64,000 nt of DNA from NCBI GenBank assembly GCA_029891385.1, contig CM057231.1, forward strand, positions 19,003,300 to 19,067,299, given 5' to 3'. Positions 22,984-33,479 of this stretch are shown here, piece by piece. Within the stretch, counting starts at the first letter, position 1. Each line of letters begins with the position of its first letter. The notes below the pieces were generated by a model. That model ran no database searches and was not told the DNA's origin. It saw nothing but the letters and a program-made list of their open reading frames with translations. The DNA is from Erythroxylum novogranatense. Taxonomy: Eukaryota > Streptophyta > Magnoliopsida > Malpighiales > Erythroxylaceae. The position numbers were made by a program, and so were the translations under genes.

Positions 22984-25900
22984 TGTTAGCCCCAAATTTT
23001 TTTTTAAAAATAAGCATGATTAGATTAATTGAGTAAGTTATGTTAGCATTAATTAAGTTGACATTAATTAATATGTGATAGCATTAAAGAGTAGGTGGTA
23101 AGTTAATGAAATTAAATGAGTAAGTTGGGCTTAAAGGATTATGGGCTTGAGTAGTATAAGGAGGAAAATAAGAAAGGAGGAAGAATAGGTAAATGGGCTT
23201 AAGTATATGGGCTTAAGTGAGTAGTAAGAGGTATAAAAGAGGAAGGAAATAAGTAAGTAGTAGAAGAGGAAGAGGAAATTTCGAAAATTAGAGGGAGAAG
23301 AGAGGAAGTGTCGTGGAAGGTGGAGAAAGAAGGAGAAAAGAAGAAAGGCTTGGCTAGGGTTTGATTTTCCAAGAGATTAAGCAAGAGTTTGAAGAAAGTT
23401 CAAGAAGAAAAAGTGTGGAGGAAGAGCTAAGCTACATTTTGAGCCAAGAAATTCTTTGGTTGAGTCAAGAACCAAGGTAAGTTATAATTTCAAGTGTTAG
23501 TTTTTGGTTGGGTTTTGGTGTAGATAGCTCAGAAAGAAGATGGGTTTAGTGATTCTAAAGTTCATATCATGATTTAGGTTCATTAGGTTTTCAATTTTTG
23601 AAACCCTAAGTGATATGAGGTTATTTTCTTGTCATGGATGAAGAAGGACAAGAAGAAAGAGAAGAGCAAGAGGAGGAGCTCCATTTAGCAAGGATTTAGC
23701 AAGTTATAAGGTGGGTTTCACTTTTATCTTTATGTTAGTAAATATTAAATGCTACTTTAACTAATGAATTTAATGATTTGTAACTATTTGAGATAAGCAT
23801 TGATTGTGCCTTGATCATGTGCGTAAAATGGTGTATGATTGCCATTAAGTGAGCATTTTAACAGTGTATGACATTGCTTGTTATTGCTTGAAATTGCCAT
23901 GAATTGAATAAGCATGAATGAGGTCATGAAATGTGAGCTAAGCATGAAATATATCATTTTCAAGAAATCAGCTTTATGGATGCATGAAAATCCATTTTCA
24001 GAAAATCAGTCAGTGGACAAGACAAGTCCATTTTTTTATGCATGAAATTCAGTGTTATGTGGGTTAGTTAAGTCCACCAGTAAAGTCACGTGCACGTTGA
24101 CCAGTATAGCCTTCGCCCTTTGCCGCCGATTGGGCATAGGATGTTCCTTTTGGACTCCTCAGCATATGACTACACTTGTGTAGCTCATCAGTAACCCGTG
24201 GACTTTTCGAACCATCAGCTATGTGTTTATGTGTTAGCATATGTTTGCAAGAATGAGAATTACATGGATCATGAACATTGTGTTTTGAGATTGATAAATT
24301 TCATGAAATGCATGATTGTATGATTGCTATACAAAAGTGCTAAAAGTATGATTTATGAAACAATGTAGCTTATTAGCCTAAATATAAACGTGTTACCCAC
24401 GAACGAAAGCTCACTCCCACCTTCCCGTCCTATCTCCAGGTGAAGATCGGGATCTCGAAGAATGAACTCAAGGCATACTCCAAGATCTTAGTGTTTTGAT
24501 TTTGTATTTTCAAGATAACTTTTGTAAATCAATGCTTTAGATGCATTTTGGGAAAACGATGTTTTTGCAAGTTTATGTTTTGGATTTGATGTAGTGGCTT
24601 AAAATGCCCTCTAAAGCTTTGTAATAACTCATACTTTTCATATGGAAGCAAGAATATTCAGTTCTAATGTATTTTGAGTAATTCATGCATGTTTGAAACA
24701 ATTACATCATTGTATAGTTTGAATTTGACAAGAAAGGGGGAAATGTGATTGTGTTAGTTGGATATGATTTGAGAAAGTTTAGAAGCTTAGGAGTGTGTTG
24801 TTGCCCTTGAATATTGAATTGTTGTGCAGGTTGTAGCCTTAGATTGAAGATTTGGGTTAGGGATAAAATAGGGGAGGTGCTGTCAAATTTTCCCAAAAAT
24901 TGTGCAGCAACTTCCATTTGATTTTAGACTCTCTTAGTGTTTGAATTGAATTGAGAGATCTTCTTGAAGTTTGTAGCTTAAGATTAGATCTTTAAAATGG
25001 CGTATCATTTGTTTCATTTGTACTTAGGGTTAAAAAGTTATGAGGTGAAGAACACATTCAGTTACTGTTCATGTACTGTTACATTGGTCTTTAATGAGCA
25101 GTGTCCTTTGAGTGGCATTTTTCCTTGATTAATGAGAAAATTAGCTTTAGCATCCTTCATGAGATTTGTATTTTATCTTGTTATCTTTCCATGAAGGTAT
25201 AGTATGCACATATTGGAGCTAGGAATAAGAAATTATGAGTTTTGAAAGATGCTAGTGTCAAGTGGTTTTAAGGATGAGAGGTTGGAAGTTCTGGAAAATG
25301 GCGTGTCCGTTAAACGGACATGAATGTCAGTTAAACGGACAGCCTCGGATGCCAAAACACCTCTTAACCTGCCCATGTCCGTTGGACGGACTTGCATGTC
25401 CGTTTAACGGACATTTGCGAACCATTTGGTACCCATCCACCCAAACGTGTCCGTTAAACGGACATGCATGTCTGTTTAACGGACAACTACAGGAAAAAGT
25501 GCAAATTGGACAAAGTTAGAGGCCTAATTTCGTTTTGTGGTCTTCATAAGAGTTGTAGATTTAGATGTATACGTTCAAATGGTGAAAGAACGAACACAAT
25601 CAGACATCTAGATAAAAAGTTATGGCAATCACGCCAAAAGAGTTTCAATTTGATTTTGGAAGTGAGCATGGTCCATTGTTTTTGACATAGATCCCTCATA
25701 CGACCTCCAATTGAGGTGAGGCTTGAACCATTGGATTTATAAGACATATATCTTTCGTGATACAAAAATTGGTATCATTTAGAGTTAAATTGAGGAAGTT
25801 ATCATTAAAGAAAGTGAGAGGCCGGTTAAGAGAGCATGTTTCGGGTATGAACTCTTCTAGGTTTTTGGAGTGTATCTTGAGTTACATAACTCCGATTAAG

Positions 25901-26166
25901 GTGGTTCTTGCCTCTATGCGAACGTGAGGCTTTAAGCTATATTTGATATGAACAAGTCAATTTGTGATTACGATGTTTAGGTAGTGTGCGCTCATCACTT
26001 TTATGGAACAACAGCGAATAGCACTGCAATGTCCTAAGCGCAAGGTTTCAGGACTACGGAAGTTGGGCTCTTGAAACGGGGTCCGACATTATTATGGTAT
26101 CAAAGCCAAAGTAAGAGTATTAGGTTATAAGCAGTTGGGGTCCGGTCTACGGATCGGGTTCCGACA
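22984..26166 (+). mobile_element. 3' LTR of the Tekay element
   Basis: 3183 bp, from TGTTAGCCCC to GGGTTCCGACA, followed by the TCATC target duplication. It is nearly identical to the 5' LTR except in two short patches (about 24085-24210 and 24400-24480) and the palindrome cluster, which is complete here. The internal primer-binding-site look-alike is at 26095-26107. Confidence 0.93.
25304..25485. repeat. Complete paired-palindrome cluster in the 3' LTR
   Basis: Six 17-bp near-palindromes related to TGTCCGTTAAACGGACA start at 25304/25325, 25376/25397 and 25448/25469. Each pair has starts exactly 21 bp apart with a 4-bp TGAA or TGCA spacer, and pairs recur every 72 bp. Variants are mostly single changes. 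Confidence 0.95.
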
Positions 26167-26171
26167 TCATC

Positions 26172-28356
26172 GCCGTATTATTGAAACCACATGAGCTCTT
26201 CTCTATCATAGTAAACTTCCCTCCACTTTCTAGTCTTATGCCACTCGCACAGCTGTCTATCTCATCAATCGATTACCAACTCCCACTCTCCACATGCAAA
26301 CCCCGTTTGGAAAATTATTTCATCAGTCTCCTAATTACAAGCATTTGCATGGTTTCGGTTGTCTCTGCTTTCCTTGGTTTCGTCTTTACACTAGATATAA
26401 ATTGCAGCCTCGTTCTATTCCTTGTGTCTTTGTTGGATATTCCTCTACTCAATTTGCCTATATCTGTCTTGATCTGAAAACCAACGAAATCTATGTCTCC
26501 AGACATGTGATGTTCTTTGATAACACCTATCATTTTGAGTCCCTTCAACAAACACCTATACTGTTTATTTCTGACCCAGTGCCCACTCCTCCTATGTCCC
26601 ACCAACTCATTCCCATTATGGCATCACCTATATCTACTGTACTGCCTACGCCTATTGAATCTTCATCTCCAACCAATCAACCGCACAATCCTTCTCCACC
26701 AACACCATCAATCACTCCCCCCTGACCACCACACCAATCTACCAATATTCACCCTATAATTACTAGATCAAAAAACAACATTCATAAACCAAAAACCTTC
26801 ACTGTTACTCAACATCCTCTACCATCTCCTGAGGAACCCCGAACCATAACCCAAGCTTTCAAACTACCACACTAGCGTGAATCTGCCTTTTTGGAATATG
26901 AAGGTCTCCTACGTAATGGCACTTGGACTCTCGTACCTGCTACCAAAGCTCAGAATGTGATTGGGTGTATGTGGATTTTTTGGATAAAATGATCTCCAGA
27001 TGGAAAGGTGGCTCGTTACAAATAACGACTCGTAGAAAAATGCTACAGCGAATGCCATGGGGTCTATTACACTGAGACTTTCTCCCCTATCGTGAAGCAT
27101 CAGACTATAAAAGTCATATTGTCTATTGCATTGGCAAAATCTTGGCCATTACATCAAATAGATGTCAACAATGCTTTTCTTCAAGGATGTCTCACTGAAA
27201 CAGTCTATATGCAACAACCACTAGGCTTTGTCAATAAGGACAATTCGATGCATGTTTGTAAATTACATAAAGCCATTTATAGCCTTAAACAAGCTCCCCG
27301 AGCCTGGTACCAAGAACACCGTCTATTTCTACATCGATATGGCTTCATCAGCAACACTTATGACTCATCTCTATTTATATACAAGTGTTAGGGCATAATC
27401 ATGTAATTTTTGGTGTACGCCGATGATTTACTATTTGCTGGCAACTTCACAACTGAGCTTCAATGATTCATTGTGTCCATTTCCATAACATTCTCTCTGA
27501 AAAATATAGGCTCTCCTTCATATTTTCTTGGCATTGAACTCATCCCAAACAGTGCTAGTATATTTCTCTCTCAGCAACGTTTTATTCATGATTTACTTAT
27601 CAAATTTAACATGGCAGATTGCAATACGTGTACTACCCCCATTTACCCATCAGCTACACTTAAGATTGATGATGGTTTCTTTATCGCAGCATATTAGGAG
27701 CTCTCTAATATGTACTCATAACAAGACCAAATCTTAACTTCACCGTCAATAAATTGTTCCAATATATGCATAAACCGATTATTCTTCACTTTTAACAGTT
27801 GAAGCGTACACTTCGCTATCTTAAGCATACACATGACTATGGACTTCAATTGCGTTGACCACGACACTTCAGACTACAAGCATTAAGTGATGTTGATTGG
27901 GGAGGGGATGCTGACACTAGAACGATGACGTCTGCCTATGTCATTTATTTTGGTAACAATCCTATTTCATGGAGTTCGAAAAGCCAATATATGGTAGTTC
28001 GCTCCTCCACCGAAGCAGAATATCGCGCGGTTGCCAATACTGTTGCAGAAGTCATGTGGCTTCGAAATCTCCTGCAGGAATTGTCTGTTCATTCACAAGA
28101 CATGCCAACAATTTACTGCGATAACTTGGGAGCTACGTATGTGTGTTCTAATCATGTTTTTCATTCTCGGATGAAACACCTTGCCTTAGACTATCACTTC
28201 GTTCAGGAGCAGGTGCAACAAAAGCATTTACAAGTCTATCACATTTCGACCCTTGATCAGACTGTGGATGTCTTAACCAAACCATTGTCTCGACACAAGT
28301 TTGAAATCTTTCGCAACAAGATGAATGTCACGACCCGCGACTTTATCTTGCAGGGG
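26172..28356 (+). pseudogene. C-terminal integrase, RT and RNase H of the Ale-type copia
   Basis: This continues the integrase interrupted at 15273: GCC CGT-type Arg/His codons, then the substrate-binding C-terminus, with HGFGCLCFPW...FVGYSS at 26345-26440 and RHVMFFDN near 26500. A Pro/Thr/Ser-rich linker follows (to ~26725). RT is at 26890-27700: QIDVNNAFLQG, KQAPRAWYQ and an intact YADD motif near 27418-27429. RNase H at 27925-28371 contains SSTEAEYRAVA, YCDN, HSRMKHLALDYHFV and VDVLTKPLSRHKF. Frame changes at about 26170-26290, 26730, 27000, 27390 and 27700 inactivate it. Confidence 0.88.
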
Positions 28357-28527
28357 TGTAATAAGAGATAATCATTGTATATCTTCATTAAACATATTCA
28401 TGTATATCTACATAGATGGTTTATGTTTTATATCTAGTTGTTATAACACACTTTTGTAAACTCTATTATATATTCTTATGAAAACTCAGTTTCTTTGTTA
28501 ACAATGACTTCCAAAGTATAGTTATGA

Positions 28528-28757
28528 AATGAAAACTAATATTTAATATCAACTTACCGTTGAAGAGGTAATATTTTCATTTCCCGTTTTCGGCAATACT
28601 CTATTCCTCTCATTTCCCGTTTTCGGCAATACTCTATTCCTCTCATTTCCCGTTTTCGGCAATACTCTATTCCTCTGACAACCTATCGTTGAAAAGTACA
28701 GGAAATAAAAATGTTACCTCTTCAACGATAGGTTGAAACTAAATATTAGTTTTCATT
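28528..28757. mobile_element. Small inverted-repeat element (MITE or foldback) with internal triplication
   Basis: Arms of about 55 bp, 28528-28583 and 28702-28757, are inverted copies beginning AATGAAAACTAATATTTA; both contain GTTGAAGAGGTAA. The loop is made almost entirely of three perfect 33-bp direct repeats (28577-28675) containing TTTCCCGTTTTCGGCAA. No coding capacity. A target duplication is not obvious, so the superfamily is open. It lies between the Ale copia and the host gene, about 620 bp upstream of the start codon. Confidence 0.85.
28577..28675. repeat. Three perfect 33-bp tandem repeats
   Basis: Units 28577-28609, 28610-28642 and 28643-28675 are identical, suggesting recent slippage or unequal exchange. 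Each contains CCCGTTTTCGG, an imperfect dyad. Confidence 0.95.
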
Positions 28758-29376
28758 CCGTACTCGTACTTTTTTGCCCGTAGCCCCCGCAAGCACCCAA
28801 AGAAAAGAAAATGTTTGCTATAGATGGGCATGATTTCGAATGTCGCCAGATTTTCGAGTTTTTTGGACTTGAATGTATGAGACGATAATCCAAGTCCGTA
28901 GACAGTTTCTTGGAATTTGATTTCTCTGTCTTCTTTCGGATAAGACTGTACTACAGATTTGACAAAGGAAGGAACGTTCCTTTATAGGGTCCCAAGTACA
29001 CCGTTCGCAAACCGACGTAGTAGTACGGTCATGCTCGCCATTTCTGCCATTTATTGCTCGTTTTGATGAAAATGACACTAAGATCTGTGTAATCGTTTCA
29101 ATTATCAAGATCGTTGTAAGGCCGTGCTAATTTATATTTGAAATACTGGTGGTAATCACCCCTACCTGTGCGACGAGCTTGGAAGAAGCTTTGAACACTG
29201 ATCGGCACGAAATGTACAACCTGGTGATCAGAAGTGTACTTTGCTGACTACAACTGGGATTCTGTTCGGTCTCCAGTTTCCTATGTATCCTTTACTGTTA
29301 CAACTGTTCTAGCAGGCCATAGAATTAACTTGATTAGTTCCCATTTTCAAAAACATTAAGAATTTGTGACAAGGAC
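28758..29376 (+). other. 5' flank of the P-loop gene, no recognised element
   Basis: Non-repetitive by eye within this window. It probably holds the promoter and 5' UTR of the gene that starts at 29377. A minus-strand ORF of 96 codons (29108-28818) matches nothing I know and is not called. I cannot point to a convincing TATA box or start site. Confidence 0.4.
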
Positions 29377-31137
29377 ATGAAAAACCATCCATCTTCCATT
29401 GATCAATCGACGGGGCTGGCATGTTCCTGGTGGAGAACAGACACCGAGTTTGATGAACTTCTAAGAAATAAGTTTGACCTCCCCAACATTGCCAGTTTGT
29501 CTCCTAGACTCATAGCTCTGAGAGAGTTTGAAAGACTGGCTTTGATTGCAAATAGTGGACTCAACGAGCTACGGTATAAGCTACAAACGTATCGTTCGGG
29601 TGATTTATGGGTTCCAACGGGAGGATTTGGAAAAGAAGAAATGGACATTCCACAGGTAATCACAATTCTGTTGGTGGGTTTCACTGGTTCTGGCAAGTCT
29701 TCGCTTGTCAACCTTATGTACAGTGTTCTTGGTCGGAGTGGAATCTTACCTTTTGCTCAAACATCATTTGGTAAGTCGATCATGGAGAAAGGAACATATT
29801 TACCTTGAGAGCAATATGTTTGATTTTTAACTTTTTTTTTTCTTACAGGAGATGCTTCCAAATACACGACGATCTATATGGAAGAGCATAACGTGTTGAG
29901 GTCGATGAAGAACGGCTTTTGCGTGTACGACTCTAGAGGCTTTCGTTATGAAAATCTGGGAGAGGGCCTTGAGGAATTGTCGAATTGGATGAGGGAGGGG
30001 GTGCACCATAACCAGCTTTGCTGGAGGTCCGGTGATTGTGATGTGATGAAGTACGACCCTGAAAATGTCAGTTCCAAATTTGTGCAGAGGAGAGTAAACA
30101 GTGTTATGGTTGTGGTCAACTTAGCAGAGGTGTATAAAGCTTTAAAAGCTGGTGATTTCAAGCCGATGGAAGCTGTAACACAACTGTACAACTTCCCTAC
30201 TTTGAGGCAATGCAGTAAGCGTCCCATATTTATCTCTAGTCAGCGGTGATTTATCTAAAATGCTAACTAGACTGTTTGCGAACGTTATAATGTTTAAACA
30301 ACTTAGAAAGCATCGTGTCAAAAGTTAGGCTTCTGTGAGCATTTGAGAACAACATGACTTAATACATGGTCCCACTTTTGTTTAGAGAATACCCTCCATC
30401 TAATCTTCGATTAAAAGTCAAGAGTCCCTGAACTAGTTCACTATGAATTTTTGTTTACACTGGTCTGTTAAAACTCTGGATTGATCAAAACAGTATTTCT
30501 CCCCCCTCCAATCATTTTCTGATCCAATTGCATTTTGTACTTTGTTTGCTGGAGCAATTCATCAACCTCCACTGCAACTTAGCAGCACCAGATATATACA
30601 TGAATAGTACATTGTCAATTTAGGTTCAAAGTTTTTATGTTTACGAATGTGTTGCAAAGTTTAATGTTTTTGCTAGAACTTGGTGTCTATTAGGTAAAAT
30701 AAGAGGGCTTTGAATGTGATTGTGATTCAGATGAGAACCCTCTTCTGATATTGACACATGGTGACTTATTGCCAACCGAGGAGAGGATCGAAGGAAGGCT
30801 CAAGATATGTGAAATTCTAGGCGTGTCGACCAATAACGGAGTCTATGACATCGTCTGTCTTACAGAGTATGGATATCTTGCAGAGGAATCGGACCCTGTT
30901 ACTGCCTATGCTCTCACTGAAGCTGTATACAGGGCACTGCTCGACTCGGACAGGAAACATTTTCCAAAGATGAACCTCCGGGACAAGGCATTGCCTGTTC
31001 TGTCGTGGCTAATGTGCCTAATCGGAGTCCTCTTGACTTTCCTTGCCGACATTTGCTCTAAACTAATGTTCCTCGTCGGAGTCTTCTTCGCTTTCCTTGC
31101 CGATGTTTGTTGTAAACTCGGACACTGGCGTATGTAA
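29377..31137 (+). CDS. P-loop GTPase-like protein with C-terminal membrane anchor (three exons)
   Basis: Exons 29377-29770, 29849-30214 and 30731-31137 give 388 codons plus stop. Introns start GTAAGT and GTAAGC and end CAG, both in phase 1, and joining keeps the frame open. Walker A is GFTGSGKSS (residues 101-109). A switch-like DSRG (159-162) follows, and THGD (262-265) sits where GTPases have their guanine-specificity motif. Residues about 347-382 form two hydrophobic spans that are near copies of each other (FLADICSK / FLADVCCK), so the protein is probably tail-anchored with the GTPase domain in the cytosol. It matches a plant family usually annotated only as 'P-loop NTPase superfamily protein'. 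The substrate and role are unknown. The start is the first ATG of the open frame; an upstream exon cannot be excluded. It is the only intact host gene in the window. Confidence 0.85.
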
Positions 31138-31459
31138 TTAAGCTAAAAGAAAAGGTTGTGTAGGTAGTAGTGCTACAACAGCCACTGTATTATAATTATA
31201 AGGATCCTTCCCAGATGAGTTTAATATAAAAAAACAATACTTGAAGCACTTTTATCATTTAATCTAGTACTGATTAGCAATTTAGCTTTTTTCAGCCTGC
31301 TACCCTTCATAAAGTCCAAAGTATTTAGTAAAGTGGGACGAGAGAAGGGAGTGGGTTGTAGTTCTGTTGGCCATTTGAATTGCAAATGAAGTGCACGGTT
31401 GTCGTGCCCTTTGAATCTTAGTCTTACAGTAAAGCAATGTTATACTGGATCATCTAATC
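31138..31459 (+). other. 3' flank of the P-loop gene
   Basis: AT-rich, with TAATATAAAAAAACAATA near 31220 as a possible polyadenylation region. No ORF or repeat is recognised before the copia LTR that begins at 31460. Confidence 0.4.
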
Positions 31460-31743
31460 TGTAGAATGAAATAGCAGAGAATAAATGACGAAAAGAATTA
31501 TGTATTTTGGTGTGTATATTATTGTATAAAATAAGAGTATTTATACATATTTGATGAATCTAAATAAAGAAGAAAAATCAATGTGATAAGTATATATGAT
31601 TACATAAATGATTCTACAACTAGATCAAGGCTAATTTAATGTTAATAGTTGACTTCTAGATATTCTAAAAATTTATATTAACACTATCATCAAACTCAAG
31701 GTTAATGGTTGACTTCTAGAGATTCTAAAGATTTGTATTAATA
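31460..31743 (-). mobile_element. 3' LTR of the old copia
   Basis: From TGTAGAATG to ...TTAATA, followed on the plus strand by the pyrimidine-rich GCCCCCTCCAACTC (a polypurine tract on the minus strand). It contains an internal ~60-bp repeat (31617-31680 and 31681-31743, 'GGTTAATGGTTGACTTCTAG' type). The exact ends are uncertain. Confidence 0.6.
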
Positions 31744-32290
31744 GCCCCCTCCAACTCAAGGTGTCATAGAAGATAAGAGCTTAAGTTTAGAAATGAGATT
31801 TACAGAGTGTCGAGGTGAATGTGATGAGTTAAGAATAAGTTCTATGATATCTTGGAAAACATGACGTCAATCAAGATGACAATCGATCTTAATATGTTTG
31901 GTCTATTCATGAAAGACATCGTTATGAGCAATTTGCATGGCACTATAGTTATCATAAAGAGAGGAACTATAGATGAGAAAGATACACTCATATCTTGAAG
32001 CAGTCATCGTATCCAAGGGAGTTTAGAGGTAGTATCAACAAGAGATTTATATTTGACTTTTTGTACTAAAGTGAGAGGCAATTGGTTGTTTCTTGTTGCA
32101 CTATGAAATGAGAGATGTCCCTAAAAAGAAACAATAACTAGTGGTGGATTGGTGGGCCATTAGGTCCCAACCCAATTAAAATCAAAATAAGTTTGGTATT
32201 CCAATAGGAAAGAGTAGCAAAAATGAAGGCCATGAAATAGAGTACTTTCGACATACCTCAATATACAAAGAATAGCAAAAAAGTGATGGT
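31744..32290 (-). pseudogene. RNase H and RT end of the old copia
   Basis: Minus-strand translation across two frames gives HHFFAILCILRYV, TLFHGLHF, an SLVDTTSKLPW segment (where STTEAEYRALADTTSE is usual), LLQDMSVS, LYDNYSAMQIAHND, VFHE and then TKHIKIDCHLD. It is heavily worn, with stops and small deletions, and ends at 32290 where another copia LTR has inserted. Confidence 0.72.
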
Positions 32291-32293
32291 ACA

Positions 32294-33470
32294 TGTTGGA
32301 GAAATATTATAGAACTGAACTTTAAAAAGAGAAGTAAGTGATTTTACTGATCAAACTCTATTTATTGACGAGTAACAGAGCCTATTAAATAGGCTTTACA
32401 AGAGTTGTAATTTGAACTGAAAACTAACAACATATCAACTATAAAGTCTAGCTACTCAAACTAATTTACCTAGGAAATAGGAAACTAATTGCTAGTGAAT
32501 CTCCTAGCTTATTTTATGGTAACAACATAACAACTAAAGGAAGTTTGAATTAACTCTAGCTTCTAACACTCTCTCTTTATTCAAACTTGGAGATTCCCAA
32601 TCATGCATAAATAAACTCATGTTTTTTCTTTGCAAAGCTCTTTGTCATTAAATATGCAAGTTGCTTTTTGATTCCAGAACTCTCCAATTTGACTTCCTCA
32701 TTCATTATCAAATCCCAAATAAAATAATGTTTGATTTCAATATGCTTGGTACGACTGTGAAAAATAGGATTTTTGGCCAGCATCATTACTGAGTTGCTAT
32801 CACACAAAATATTAGTTGCTTCAACTTGCTCTTGCCCTAAATCATATAAAATCCTCCTTAACCACACTGTTTGACAAACAGAGGTTATAGTTGCCATGTA
32901 CTCTGCTTCAATAGATAACAAAGCTAATGTGGCTTGCTTTTGTTATAAAAATGAAACAATTCCTAGAAGTGCTTCCTCTACCTTCAATCGAGTTAGCCCA
33001 ATCATTGTCTGTAAAACCCTTGAGACTAAACTTATCTATTTTTCGAAACTAGATACTAAACTCCTTTGTGCCAATTAAATAACAAAGAACTCTCTTGGCT
33101 GCACCAAAGTGATGGTTGGAAGATTGATGCATAAACTGTGAAAGGACACCAACTGAAAAACTTATGTCAGGATGAGAATGACTTAGATATATAAATCAAT
33201 CTCCTAATTAGGCTTCTAAACAAGCTTCCTTAAGTTGCTTCTATATCATCTTCTGCTTTAAGCTACTCGTTAATATTCATAGCTGTGATGGCTTTTTTGC
33301 ATCCCATCATGTTAAACTTCGTAAGGGTATCTTCAACATACTTCTTATGTGACATGAAAATTCCAGCATATGTTTGAACAATTTCTAAGCCTAAAAAGTA
33401 GCATAGTCCTCCCAAATCCGTCATCTCGAACATACTTTTCATGGACTTTTTAAACTCAGATATAAGATGT
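32294..33470 (-). mobile_element. Truncated copia: 3' LTR, RNase H and C-terminal RT
   Basis: LTR 32294-32568 (TGTTGGAG...CTAACA), followed by a pyrimidine tract CTCTCTCTTTATTC (a polypurine tract on the minus strand). RNase H on 32921-32601 reads LSIEAEYMATITS, LCDSN, HSRTKHIEIKHYF and LMTKSFAKKKHEF. The RT end on about 33460-33263 reads MKSMFEMTDLGGLCYFLGLEI and KKYVEDTLTKFNM. It stops near 33470 against an unrelated LTR fragment; the 5' half and its LTR are missing. It inserted into the RT of the old copia. Confidence 0.8.
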
Positions 33471-33479
33471 AACGAAGAA

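Larger units (their letters stand above)
15274..26166 (+). mobile_element. Tekay-type Ty3/gypsy chromovirus, complete with both LTRs
   Basis: 10,893 bp flanked by TCATC at 15269-15273 and 26167-26171, a perfect 5-bp target duplication. It lies in the integrase of the Ale copia, whose frame is continuous across the empty site. It contains two ~3.2-kb LTRs, a primer-binding site, gag with a CCHC knuckle, protease, RT, RNase H, integrase, a C-terminal chromodomain-like stretch and a polypurine tract. Large LTRs plus a chromodomain point to the Tekay/Del clade. It cannot be autonomous: the N-terminal part of RT is missing and several frames are shifted. The LTRs are nearly identical over long stretches, implying recent insertion. 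Confidence 0.93.
13169..28500 (+). mobile_element. Ale-type Ty1/copia element with short LTRs, split by a gypsy element
   Basis: Short LTR copies lie at 13169-13317 and 28357-28500. They share AATAAGAGATAATCATTG and the following ~100 bp. A primer-binding site, TGGTATCAGAGCC, begins at 13320, and a purine tract (GCAGGGG) precedes the right LTR. ACAAT at 13164-13168 and 28501-28505 is a plausible 5-bp target duplication. The exact LTR ends are uncertain because the copies differ at both termini. Without the 10.9-kb insertion the element is about 4.4 kb, the size usual for Ale/Retrofit copia elements. All coding parts are broken. Confidence 0.85.

Noticed and set aside
25262..25519. ORF with repeated CPLNGH/CPFNGH words as a novel small protein (also 17541-17783)
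   Set aside because: The words are the translation of the LTR palindromes; the ORF lies in non-coding LTR and differs between the two LTRs by unit loss.
28818..29108. 96-codon minus-strand ORF upstream of the P-loop gene
   Set aside because: No recognisable domain, lies in probable promoter or 5' UTR, and nothing supports translation.
29403..30227. Minus-strand ORFs over exons 1 and 2 of the P-loop gene
   Set aside because: Shadows of the plus-strand exons, which have a Walker A motif and consistent splice phases.
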